Shown: positions 12,314 through 19,516 of the stretch, piece after piece
Numbering within the stretch: position 1 is the stretch's first letter
How the letters are laid out: every line of letters starts with the position of its first letter
NCBI GenBank assembly: GCA_031292145.1
Contig: JARLHR010000211.1
Location: forward strand, 1 to 47,799
DNA from: Clostridium sp.
GTDB lineage: Bacteria > Bacillota > Clostridia > Clostridiales > Clostridiaceae
Direction: 5' to 3'
Length of the DNA: 47,799 bases
Made by a program: the position numbers and the translations under genes
Notes under the pieces: generated by a model
The model's database searches: none
Seen by the model: the letters and a program-made list of their open reading frames with translations, nothing else
What the model was told of the DNA's origin: nothing

Positions 12314-12323
12314 ATGCTATTAT
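12295..12323 (+). promoter_or_regulatory. Promoter of the LysE-type exporter
   Basis: -35 TTGAAT (12295-12300), 17 bases, -10 TATTAT (12318-12323). The predicted start falls at the perfect operator. Confidence 0.7.
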
Positions 12324-12328
12324 TCTGG

Positions 12329-12346
12329 TATGCAATATATTGCATA
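12329..12346 (+). promoter_or_regulatory. GntR operator, perfect palindrome
   Basis: TATGCAATATATTGCATA is a perfect 18-base palindrome on the predicted start point of the exporter transcript. Confidence 0.75.
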
Positions 12347-12367
12347 TGAGTATTAAGGAGGTTGCAT

Positions 12368-13000
12368 ATGGAAAACTTATTTATGTATATACTAATATCT
12401 CTAATGATGGTCATTGTGCCAGGAGTAGATTTTATATTGGTAACGAAAAATACTGTATCTAGTGGAACAAGAGCAGGTCAGTTTACTACATTAGGCATTG
12501 CTTTAGCTCTTTCAATTTGGACAATAGTAGCAGTGCTTGGTTTATCCGCAATTGTTGCCCAATCTATAGTATTATTTAATATAATTAAATATTTAGGAGT
12601 AGCATATCTTGTATTTCTTGGGATTAAGTCCATTAGAAATAAAAGTACTTTCCCTATTGAAATTGATGATTCAGAAAATAGTAATGAATGGAGTAAATTA
12701 TCTATAAATAAATATAAAGCTTATTTTTTTCAAGGTTTTTTAAGTGATTTCCTTAATCCTAAAACAGTTATTGTTTATATGACCCTAATTCCTCAATTTA
12801 TTAATACAGATAAAAATGTTTATTTGCAGTTAATTATATTAGGATTAATTCTTATAGTAGAAGCAATTTTCTGGTTTTTAATTCTAGTCTACATTTTGAA
12901 ATATATTCGTAGTTGGTTTAAGGAAGCAAAAGTTCAAAGTATTTTTAATAAAGTAGCTGGGGCTATGTTAGTTTCGCTTGCAATTAAACTCGCCTTGTAG
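12368..13000 (+). CDS. LysE/RhtB-family amino-acid exporter
   Basis: 211 residues from ATG 12368, with AAGGAGG six bases upstream; an earlier TTG is not the start. About six membrane helices. The family signature MMVIVPGVDFILVTKNTVSSG lies near the N terminus (read as VPGVDF plus following residues), with the conserved second-helix GLS and the LGIKSIR loop, and a DFLNPKTVIVYM segment in the middle. Members export amino acids or derivatives such as lysine, homoserine or threonine; the substrate is unknown. It is regulated by the adjacent GntR. A strong terminator follows. Confidence 0.9.
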   Translation: MENLFMYILISLMMVIVPGVDFILVTKNTVSSGTRAGQFTTLGIALALSIWTIVAVLGLSAIVAQSIVLFNIIKYLGVAYLVFLGIKSIRNKSTFPIEIDDSENSNEWSKLSINKYKAYFFQGFLSDFLNPKTVIVYMTLIPQFINTDKNVYLQLIILGLILIVEAIFWFLILVYILKYIRSWFKEAKVQSIFNKVAGAMLVSLAIKLAL

Positions 13001-13020
13001 AAAGGAGCAAGTAAAATACA

Positions 13021-13059
13021 AAAAAAAGGATTTACCGTGATAATGTAAATCCTTTTTTT
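13021..13059 (+). terminator. Rho-independent terminator after LysE gene
   Basis: Perfect 15-base stem AAAAAAAGGATTTAC / GTAAATCCTTTTTTT with a nine-base loop. Confidence 0.9.
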
Positions 13060-13114
13060 ATCGCTAAAGATATTCTATTGAAGTAAGCTTCTAAATTTAG
13101 AATGCAAAATAGTA

Positions 13115-13708
13115 CTATAAAATTCCCTTCAGACATCTTCGAAGCAATTCATCTATAAATTTTGATATATCATATCTACCTTCAGTAGAACTCCAATCAA
13201 AAAAAACACCTTTTGTAATTACACATAAGTCATTTGATACTTCATAAGGCGTTCTTCCATTCGAAATGACAAAACCGTTTTTTATAGCATTGTCTAAATA
13301 TGAATTAGTAGTTTCTATCACCTTATTATGAAATATTGTATTGTTCAATTCTTCGTTTTTGGGGTTGAAAAAATTTCTACAAAAGTCCAAACCTAAGCCA
13401 GCAGATGAATTACATAGATTTATATAAAAAGTAATCAACTGTTCTTCAATATCCATATCCGTGCAATTTTCTTTTATAATATCGTCAAATGATTCTAGAG
13501 TTTTTGTATAGTAAAAGCATAACAAATCTTCTTTGGATTTAAAAAGGCTATAAAACTTACCAGTTGAAATTTCAGCAACTTCACAAATTTTACGAACAGT
13601 TAAATTGTCATACCCAACTTCTTTCATTATGGTCAGTGCAACTTCGAATATATGACTTTTTATTTTTAAGTCTCTTGATTGCTTCGTTTCATATTGTGGA
13701 TGGTCCAT
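13115..13708 (-). CDS. TetR/AcrR-family regulator
   Basis: 197 residues from ATG 13708, which has AAGGAGGTG upstream; the longer frame to 13732 reads through that ribosome site. The helix-turn-helix is visible as LTVRKICEVAEISTGKFYSL followed by FKSKEDLL. Its C-terminal domain is of the small TetR type, with no recognised ligand. It is divergent from the enoate-reductase-like gene at 14077, whose promoter carries a palindrome at the start point, so it is the likely repressor of that operon. Confidence 0.9.
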   Translation of the reverse strand: MDHPQYETKQSRDLKIKSHIFEVALTIMKEVGYDNLTVRKICEVAEISTGKFYSLFKSKEDLLCFYYTKTLESFDDIIKENCTDMDIEEQLITFYINLCNSSAGLGLDFCRNFFNPKNEELNNTIFHNKVIETTNSYLDNAIKNGFVISNGRTPYEVSNDLCVITKGVFFDWSSTEGRYDISKFIDELLRRCLKGIL

Positions 13709-13987
13709 TAGAAAACACCTCCTTGTCAACAAAAATTAAAATTGTTTGTTCATACCATGAGACAAAAATGAAAGCCTCAAATTATAACATGTTTTCCTAA
13801 AAGCCCTAGACGTATCTAGTGGAATATAAGTTATTATATTGCAAATGTAGTAAATAAACAAGCCAATATTACCTGTTTTTCAATTATGAATATATTGAAG
13901 ATTTCTATAGATAAAGTGATTATTTCGAAAAAGACTCAATAATTTATTGTTTTCGCAACTTGTATATTTACAAAAAAATTATTGTTA
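13709..13987. other. Divergent intergenic region
   Basis: AT-rich spacer between TetR and the enoate-reductase-like gene. A partial AACATGTTTTCC sequence near 13787 resembles half of the operator at 14020. There is no gene. Confidence 0.4.
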
Positions 13988-14016
13988 TTGACAATATATT
14001 AACAAGTAGATATACT
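13988..14016 (+). promoter_or_regulatory. Promoter of the enoate reductase operon
   Basis: -35 TTGACA (13988-13993), 17 bases, -10 TATACT (14011-14016). Confidence 0.8.
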
Positions 14017-14019
14017 TAA

Positions 14020-14038
14020 AACATGTTCAGAACGTGTT
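14020..14038 (+). promoter_or_regulatory. Operator at the enoate reductase start point
   Basis: AACATGTTC-A-GAACGTGTT, one mismatch between nine-base arms, covers the predicted +1. A second overlapping symmetry, CAGAAC-GT-GTTCTG, extends to 14041. Probable binding site of the divergent TetR. Confidence 0.65.
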
Positions 14039-14076
14039 CTGAAAATAAAATGTTGAAAAAAATTGGAGGTTTAATC

Positions 14077-16092
14077 ATGTCATTAAAGTATCCTGAATTA
14101 TTTAAACCATTTAATATTGGTAAATGTAAAATAAAAAATCGTATTGTTATGGCTCCTATGCATGTTACAGGAAGATTAAATGACAATGGCACATTGAATG
14201 ATGAGGCTATTGACTTTTACGAAGAGAGAGCAAAAGGTGGGGCTGGACTTATTATTACAACTTCTATGACTCCAGAAAACGGGGTTGAAAATACTTATAT
14301 GTCTCACGATCCATTTCAATCACCAGATGCCTTTTTGGTTCAAACTAAGAAATTAGCAGATAAAGTACATGCTTATGATACTAAGGTATTTATTTCAATT
14401 GGTGTAGGATTTGGACGTGTTATGTTCCCTAATATTATGACCCCAGCAATGAATAATACTCCAGTTGCGCCTTCTGCAATTCCAAACAGATGGAATCCTT
14501 CATTAATGTGTCGTGAAACTACGGCTGAGGAACTTCAACGTATAAGTGAATCATTAATTAAAGCAGCATCTATAGTGAAGCAATCTGGTGTAGATGGAAT
14601 TGTCGTTGATGGAATTTATGGTGGATATTTTATGGATCAGTATTCAACAAAAATATTTAACTCGAGAAAAGATGAATATGGCTATGAACAAAATGGTCAA
14701 CTTAAAATATTAATCGACACAATAAAAGGCGTAAAAGCTGTTTGTGGGGAAAACTTTCCTGTCTGTACTCGAGTTACACCAAAACATTATATGAAGGCAG
14801 TTGGTCAAAGTGCATTACCTGGTGAAGAATTTGAGGAAATGGGACGTGATATTAATGAATCCATTGAATTATCCAAACAAATTACAGAAGCTGGTGTTGA
14901 TGCAATATTAATTGGAAATGGATCGTATGATTCCTTCTATTGGCTATATCCGCCAATGTATCAAAAGGATGGATTATGGCTTGAAGATGCAAAGAAAATT
15001 CGTGATGTTGTTGATATTCCAGTTATTTGCCCTGGAAAAATATTAACTCCAGATTTAGCAAACAATGCAATTGGGTCAGGTATGGTTGATGCTATTGCCT
15101 TAGGGAGAGCATTGCTTGCTGATGCAGAATGGGCTAATAAAGCAAAAGAAGGTAATGATGACGAAATTCGTCCATGCATAGGATGTGAAACCGGATGTAT
15201 AGGTCGTATATTTATAGGTGAACCACTTACATGTGCAGTAAATCCTGGAATATTTAATGAAAAATCAGATCCTATTACACCTGCGTTAATTAAAAAATCT
15301 GTGGCTGTCATTGGTGGCGGAATAGCAGGAATGGAAGCAGCCAGAGTGGCAAAATTGAGAGGTCACAATGTAGATTTGTATGAAAAGTCTGATAAATTAG
15401 GCGGAGCAATTATTGCAGCCGCAGTTCCTGATTTTAAGGATGCAGATAGACGTTTACTAGAATGGTATAAAAGAAGCCTTAAAAAATTAGGTGTTAATAT
15501 TCATCTAGATAGTAATATGAGTCTTGAAGAGATAAAATTATTACAAGCTGATGAAATAGTCATAGCAGCAGGTGCTATTCCAAGAATACCACCAATTAAA
15601 GGATTAGATAGAGAAAAGGCAGTAACTGCAATTGATGTTCTTCTCGGCAAAAAAGAAGTAGGTAACAATTGTGTTATTATAGGCGGTGGACAAGTTGGCT
15701 GTGAAGTTGCTGTCTGGCTAAAAGAAAAAGGTAAAAATGTTACAGTGGTTGAAATGTTAGGTGAACTTATGGCAGGCGGAGTTGAACAAATACCAATTCC
15801 AAATAGGCTGATGATGATAGATATGGTGGCATATAATAATGTTCAGGTTAAGCTAAATTCAAAAGTTGAAAGTATTGAAGATAAATCTGTAAAACTAATA
15901 ACTGCAGATGGAAGTGAAACGATTGAAGCAGATACAGTTATTATTTCAGCAGGATTTAGTTCAAATGATACTTTGTATAACGTTATAAATGAAGAATTGC
16001 CAGTAAAAGTTTGGAATATTGGTGATTCAAAAGTTCCAACTAATATTCAGTATGCAGTTCGTGATGGATATGCTATCGGAAAGAGTATTTAA
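14077..16092 (+). CDS. NADH:flavin oxidoreductase, 2,4-dienoyl-CoA/2-enoate reductase type
   Basis: 671 residues from ATG 14077 (TTGGAGG upstream; an in-frame ATG at 14023 lies on the transcription start and is not used). Domain order is that of FadH/enoate reductases: an OYE-type FMN TIM barrel (1 to about 345), a 4Fe-4S cluster on Cys367, 370, 374 and 386 (CIGCETGC, then CAVNPG), then an FAD-binding Rossmann motif VIGGGIAG (about 411-418) and an NAD(P)H motif IIGGGQVG (about 534-541). Electrons would pass NADH-FAD-4Fe4S-FMN to an activated C=C bond. Substrate unknown. The flavodoxin-like gene lies 23 bases downstream, one operon. Confidence 0.93.
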   Translation: MSLKYPELFKPFNIGKCKIKNRIVMAPMHVTGRLNDNGTLNDEAIDFYEERAKGGAGLIITTSMTPENGVENTYMSHDPFQSPDAFLVQTKKLADKVHAYDTKVFISIGVGFGRVMFPNIMTPAMNNTPVAPSAIPNRWNPSLMCRETTAEELQRISESLIKAASIVKQSGVDGIVVDGIYGGYFMDQYSTKIFNSRKDEYGYEQNGQLKILIDTIKGVKAVCGENFPVCTRVTPKHYMKAVGQSALPGEEFEEMGRDINESIELSKQITEAGVDAILIGNGSYDSFYWLYPPMYQKDGLWLEDAKKIRDVVDIPVICPGKILTPDLANNAIGSGMVDAIALGRALLADAEWANKAKEGNDDEIRPCIGCETGCIGRIFIGEPLTCAVNPGIFNEKSDPITPALIKKSVAVIGGGIAGMEAARVAKLRGHNVDLYEKSDKLGGAIIAAAVPDFKDADRRLLEWYKRSLKKLGVNIHLDSNMSLEEIKLLQADEIVIAAGAIPRIPPIKGLDREKAVTAIDVLLGKKEVGNNCVIIGGGQVGCEVAVWLKEKGKNVTVVEMLGELMAGGVEQIPIPNRLMMIDMVAYNNVQVKLNSKVESIEDKSVKLITADGSETIEADTVIISAGFSSNDTLYNVINEELPVKVWNIGDSKVPTNIQYAVRDGYAIGKSI

Positions 16093-16115
16093 AATAACAA
16101 AGAAGGAGTTTTACT

Positions 16116-16769
16116 ATGAAAATTTACGCTATTAATGGAAGTCCAAGAAAAAACAATAATACAGCTACATTACTAAAAAAAGCTTTAGAAGGAGTAAAAG
16201 AATCAGTTAAAGATACCGAAGTCGAGACTGAAATAATTAACTTATATGATCTAAAATATACTGGATGCAAAAGTTGCTTTGCTTGCAAAAGAATTGGAAG
16301 TAAAAGTTATGGAAAATGTGCCGTAAAAGACGATATTCATGAAGTTTTAGAGAAAATATCTCAAGCTGATGGACTTATTTTTGGTTCGCCAGTATACTTT
16401 AGTAACATATCAGGTCAATTACAATCATTTTGTGAAAGATTATTATTTCCTTATTTAGTATATGATAAGAACCATTCCTCAATTGCTCCAAAGAAAATAC
16501 CAACAGCATTCATTTATACAATGAATATACCAGAAGAATTTATGAAAAAAAGTGGATATATATCAACTTTTAATAACATTGAATCTGCTATTGGACTTAT
16601 ATTTACAAAAACATTAGTTATGTATTCAAATAATACTTATCAATTTGATGATTACTCGAAATATAAATCTGACGCCTTCTCTGAAGAAGAAAAAGCTGAG
16701 CATAGAAAGATGCAATTTCCTTTAGATTGTCAAAAAGCATTTGAACTAGGTGCAAGTTTAATTAAGTAG
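16116..16769 (+). CDS. Flavodoxin-fold NAD(P)H-dependent FMN oxidoreductase
   Basis: 217 residues with an AAGGAG ribosome site. The N terminus MKIYAINGSPRKNNNTATLL is the FMN-phosphate loop of the NADPH-dependent FMN reductase/iron-sulfur flavoprotein family. Cysteines in GCKSCFACKR and GKCAVKDD resemble the compact cluster of Isf proteins, though the last spacing is longer than usual, so a cluster is not certain. GSPVYFSNISGQLQSF is the second flavin loop. Likely supplies reduced flavin or electrons, or itself reduces quinones or nitro groups. It is cotranscribed with the enoate-reductase-like gene. Confidence 0.87.
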   Translation: MKIYAINGSPRKNNNTATLLKKALEGVKESVKDTEVETEIINLYDLKYTGCKSCFACKRIGSKSYGKCAVKDDIHEVLEKISQADGLIFGSPVYFSNISGQLQSFCERLLFPYLVYDKNHSSIAPKKIPTAFIYTMNIPEEFMKKSGYISTFNNIESAIGLIFTKTLVMYSNNTYQFDDYSKYKSDAFSEEEKAEHRKMQFPLDCQKAFELGASLIK

Positions 16770-16854
16770 TGAATTAAATTATGATTCACTATGTCCACGT
16801 AATTCTATGTTACTGTCTACTTTTGATACATTTTATCACTCCTTTTAAAAGGTG

Positions 16855-16897
16855 AGAAGTGAGGTTCCTTGAGAAAGAACTTCACTTCTTATTTTTT
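16855..16897 (+). terminator. Rho-independent terminator
   Basis: AGAAGTGAGGTTC against GAACTTCACTTCT (one wobble) with a nine-base loop, followed by TATTTTTTT. Confidence 0.85.
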
Positions 16898-16985
16898 TCA
16901 TATAAACTTTGATTTAACCACCAAACCATCACTTTTAGCGATTTAGTTCAGAAAAAAGAGTTTTTGAAAAAATAAAAGATAAATG

Positions 16986-17000
16986 CTATATTGATTATAG
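16986..17000 (+). promoter_or_regulatory. Possible weak TetR operator
   Basis: CTATA-TTGAT-TATAG resembles the palindrome CTATACTAGTATAG at 17818-17831, but with a longer centre. Weak on its own. Confidence 0.35.
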
Positions 17001-17057
17001 TTATATATTTATGTTAATAGTGAATGTAATGTTTAAGAATGGAGCGTAATTAGATAA

Positions 17058-17723
17058 ATGGCAAGAAAGAAAAATATGGAGAAGCGAAATGAAATATTAA
17101 AAAGTTCATATCATATGTTTTGTGAGAAAGGATATGAGGAAGTATTTGTTCGAGAAATAGCTGATGAAGTAGGTATAAGCAAAGCATTATTTCAGCATTA
17201 TTTTACTAAAAAAATTGATATTCTGGAAACTATGCTTAAGGAGTTGCTAGATGTCTCTTTTAGCTATGTTGATTGTATAATAACTAAAGAAGAAAGTATT
17301 TATTTACGACTGTCAGTGTATGCAAATATTTTTTTTAAGACAATAAATTTTCAAAATAATTTATATAAATTTATTGTAAATATTATTTCGAGTAAAGAAC
17401 TTCTGAAAATGTGGATTAACATTATTTATCAATGGCTTAGTACAATAAAAAATAATGAAATGGAAAATATATCAGAAAGAGAATTTCAAATAGCACTATC
17501 ATTTTCTATGGCTGGAGGAACTGAATTACTGCTGCTTAATGAGGCGTTGAATATTCCGGTTTCATTTATAGTGGAACAAATGGTTACTTCCTTTATGAGA
17601 ATATTAAATAATGACCAGAAAGATATTGAAGATGTTATTACTCGAACACATACTAAGATTGATAATATTGACTTTGATGATTTTAATCAATCTTGTAAAG
17701 AACATATTTTGTGGTATAGATAA
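17058..17723 (+). CDS. TetR/AcrR-family regulator
   Basis: 221 residues. The N-terminal DNA-binding domain is clear: EILKSSYHMFCEKGYEEVFV, then REIADEVGISKALFQHYFTK. The C terminus (about 60-221) is a helical ligand domain with no identified subfamily. A GGAG element sits somewhat far upstream of the ATG. The next gene downstream, an unknown membrane protein, has a 14-base palindrome at its promoter; a related imperfect CTATA...TATAG sequence at 16986-17000 precedes this gene, which suggests the regulator controls both. Confidence 0.88.
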   Translation: MARKKNMEKRNEILKSSYHMFCEKGYEEVFVREIADEVGISKALFQHYFTKKIDILETMLKELLDVSFSYVDCIITKEESIYLRLSVYANIFFKTINFQNNLYKFIVNIISSKELLKMWINIIYQWLSTIKNNEMENISEREFQIALSFSMAGGTELLLLNEALNIPVSFIVEQMVTSFMRILNNDQKDIEDVITRTHTKIDNIDFDDFNQSCKEHILWYR

Positions 17724-17739
17724 TGAAGTTAATATGTGG

Positions 17740-17766
17740 AAAACGATGATTAGAAATCATCGTTTT
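17740..17766 (+). terminator. Rho-independent terminator after TetR gene
   Basis: AAAACGATGAT-TAGAA-ATCATCGTTTT, perfect stem followed by TTAA. It insulates the TetR gene from the membrane-protein gene. Confidence 0.88.
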
Positions 17767-17784
17767 TTAATTTGGTAAAAGACA

Positions 17785-17813
17785 TTGACAATATGAAAAA
17801 AACATAATATATT
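17785..17813 (+). promoter_or_regulatory. Promoter of the unknown membrane protein
   Basis: -35 TTGACA (17785-17790), 17 bases, -10 TATATT (17808-17813). Confidence 0.8.
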
Positions 17814-17817
17814 AAAG

Positions 17818-17831
17818 CTATACTAGTATAG
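17818..17831 (+). promoter_or_regulatory. TetR operator at the membrane-protein start point
   Basis: CTATACTAGTATAG, a perfect 14-base palindrome covering the predicted transcription start. The upstream TetR is the obvious candidate to bind it. Confidence 0.7.
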
Positions 17832-17856
17832 TTTATAAAACTGAGGAGATGAAAAA

Positions 17857-18594
17857 ATGGTGCAAGAATTAATGAACGCTTATACAAATAACACGTCACT
17901 TTTAATTATGTCAGCTATTACTTTTGCAATTGGTTATATTGAGTACATTTACAGTTTTAGATTAGTAATTAAAGAAAAATGTGCACCTTACCCAATATGG
18001 ATGCATACATTCTATTTTGCACATGATTTTACAGGGGCAGTTGTATTTTATATGTTAGCAAAAAATAATAATTGGTTTTGGTTCTTTACAGCAGCATCTA
18101 TAGCTTTGCTTATTTGGAATTGTTTTGAAATCTTTAATCTTTATATGGCTATTAAGGTTGAAAGACAAGAAATATGGGGAAAGTTCTATAATTCGCCTGT
18201 TACAGTTGGACAACCATTATCAAGGGTAATCGGTCAGATAGCTCTAATGTTTGTAATAGTGAATTTGTTTAGAGTATTTATGAATGATGAAGTTATGTTT
18301 AAATGGTTTGCATTTACAAATATTGTTATGGCAGTTGGTCCAGGTTATCTGTGGAATGAAAGAAAAAGTAGAAAAGGAAGTTCTATTGGACTTGCAATTG
18401 TTATATTTATAGGTACAGTCAACACCTTCTTACCAGCAGGATATGGTATGTGGACTACGACTTTTGCATATTTTAATCAACCATGGTTCTATATAACAGG
18501 TGCAGTGGTATCTGCATATGCCTTTAGAAATATAATAATGTTATTGAAATTTCCTAAGAAAGAAAGCAAGGATGATAAGAAAGCAATTTGGTAG
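17857..18594 (+). CDS. Uncharacterised seven-helix membrane protein
   Basis: 245 residues with a GAGGAG ribosome site. About seven membrane helices are visible (near 16-34, 45-66, 68-90, 118-138, 145-163, 173-193, 204-225), with a charged C-terminal tail KKESKDDKK. Distinctive conserved-looking elements are the CAPYPIWMHTFYFAHDFTG loop between helices 1 and 2 and a QPLSRVIGQ segment; such His/Asp/Arg placements within membrane loops suggest an enzyme or ligand-binding membrane protein rather than a simple channel, but I do not recognise the family with confidence. It has its own strong promoter with an operator and lies next to a TetR gene, so it is inducible. It might be involved in lipid or toxic hydrophobic compound handling, which is speculation. 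Confidence 0.75.
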   Translation: MVQELMNAYTNNTSLLIMSAITFAIGYIEYIYSFRLVIKEKCAPYPIWMHTFYFAHDFTGAVVFYMLAKNNNWFWFFTAASIALLIWNCFEIFNLYMAIKVERQEIWGKFYNSPVTVGQPLSRVIGQIALMFVIVNLFRVFMNDEVMFKWFAFTNIVMAVGPGYLWNERKSRKGSSIGLAIVIFIGTVNTFLPAGYGMWTTTFAYFNQPWFYITGAVVSAYAFRNIIMLLKFPKKESKDDKKAIW

Positions 18595-18709
18595 CTCGTG
18601 AAGTTTGTTTTTTAAACAAAGAAAATAACAAAACTATTGAAACTTCAAATTTTGAGATTGAGAATGTGAAATGTTCATGAATTTGCTATAGAATACAGAA
18701 GAAGATATA

Positions 18710-18738
18710 TTGACAAAAAGGCATTCAAGAGATAATAT
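18710..18738 (+). promoter_or_regulatory. Promoter of MarR copy 2
   Basis: -35 TTGACA (18710-18715), 17 bases, -10 TAATAT (18733-18738); same architecture as the copy 1 promoter. Confidence 0.75.
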
Positions 18739-18742
18739 GAAA

Positions 18743-18758
18743 TAGTGTAGATACACTA
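18743..18758 (+). promoter_or_regulatory. MarR operator, site 3
   Basis: TAGTGTA-GA-TACACTA at the predicted start point, nearly identical to site 1 at 9678-9693. Confidence 0.75.
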
Positions 18759-18778
18759 AAACTGAAAAAGGTGATAGT

Positions 18779-18865
18779 GTGAAAGATATGGTTTGGTTGT
18801 TAATAGTACGACTAAAAGCCCTAAATAGGATAAATCTTTTAAATAATCGATTTACACAGGATTAA
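18779..18865 (+). CDS. Possible 28-codon leader peptide
   Basis: A GTG-started frame directly after AAAAGGTGATA, a ribosome site homologous to that of MarR copy 1, encodes MKDMVWLLIVRLKALNRINL followed by eight residues. It fills the extra leader of copy 2. It may be a translated leader, or only a frame left by an insertion that separated the original ribosome site from the MarR gene. No known family. Confidence 0.3.
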   Translation: MKDMVWLLIVRLKALNRINLLNNRFTQD

Positions 18866-18915
18866 TAAAGTGATAAAAATGCCAAAGACATTTGACTTTT
18901 GAATAATTGACCAAT

Positions 18916-18961
18916 AATCGCTATGAACACATATATGTGTACCAATTTCATAGGGGCGATT
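18916..18961 (+). promoter_or_regulatory. Nested hairpin before MarR copy 2
   Basis: AATCGC-TATGAA pairs with TTCATA-GGG-GCGATT around the perfect palindrome ACACATATATGTGT (18927-18940). It ends seven bases before the GGAGG of MarR copy 2, so it may affect translation or mark an inserted sequence. Confidence 0.5.
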
Positions 18962-18977
18962 AGAAATGGAGGTTAAT

Positions 18978-19415
18978 ATGGAGAGAAATATTTTTAATAA
19001 GAAATCCTCTAGCTGTAATTGTATCAATGTGAGGAGAGCTTCTCAAGCAATTACTGAAGTTTATGATGAATTTCTTGCTCCAAGTAACTTGAACGTAGGT
19101 AAGTTTTCGTTACTTAAACATATATACCAATTAGGACCTGTAAGTGTCAGCAATTTAGCTCTCATAATCAGGTTAGATAGAACTACACTTGTGAGAAATC
19201 TTAAACCCTTGGAGGAAAATGGATTGGTAAGAGATATATCAATAGAAGGTTCTAGAAATCGTCAACTAAAATTAACGGATAAGGGAGTTGAAGTCTATAG
19301 ATCAGCAGAGGGGCTTTGGGAAAAAGCACAAATTTTTTTTGAAGAATATTTAGGGATAGATAATATAAATAACTTAACAGCAATACTTTCTAAAATTGAG
19401 GCATTAGTGCCTTAA
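18978..19415 (+). CDS. MarR-family regulator, copy 2
   Basis: 145 residues from ATG 18978, which has GGAGG six bases upstream; ATG 18966 is too early. It is closely similar to the product at 9705-10151, including the N-terminal CNCxNxRRASQA motif, recognition helix RTTLVRNLKPLEENG and identical ending SKIEALVP. Its promoter and operator also match. Unlike copy 1, a leader of about 200 bases with a hairpin separates promoter and gene. The downstream 40-base palindrome contains the same operator core, followed by a second QueG-like gene. The cysteine pair may be a sensor (inference). Confidence 0.88.
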   Translation: MERNIFNKKSSSCNCINVRRASQAITEVYDEFLAPSNLNVGKFSLLKHIYQLGPVSVSNLALIIRLDRTTLVRNLKPLEENGLVRDISIEGSRNRQLKLTDKGVEVYRSAEGLWEKAQIFFEEYLGIDNINNLTAILSKIEALVP

Positions 19416-19416
19416 T

Positions 19417-19456
19417 TTTTCAAGGTTATCGTGTATATACACGATAACCTTGAAAA
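19417..19456. promoter_or_regulatory. 40-bp perfect palindrome containing MarR operator core (site 4)
   Basis: Nineteen-base arms beginning TTTTCAAGGTTATCGTGTA mirror perfectly around TA; the centre GTGTATATACAC is the same core as site 2. It starts one base after the MarR copy 2 stop. It can act as operator for the downstream gene and, as RNA, as a very stable hairpin that ends or attenuates the MarR transcript. Confidence 0.75.
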
Positions 19457-19516
19457 TATACAATAATTAATTAGATGATATTGATACTTTAAAGTATGAG
19501 ATTAATGGAGGTTAAA

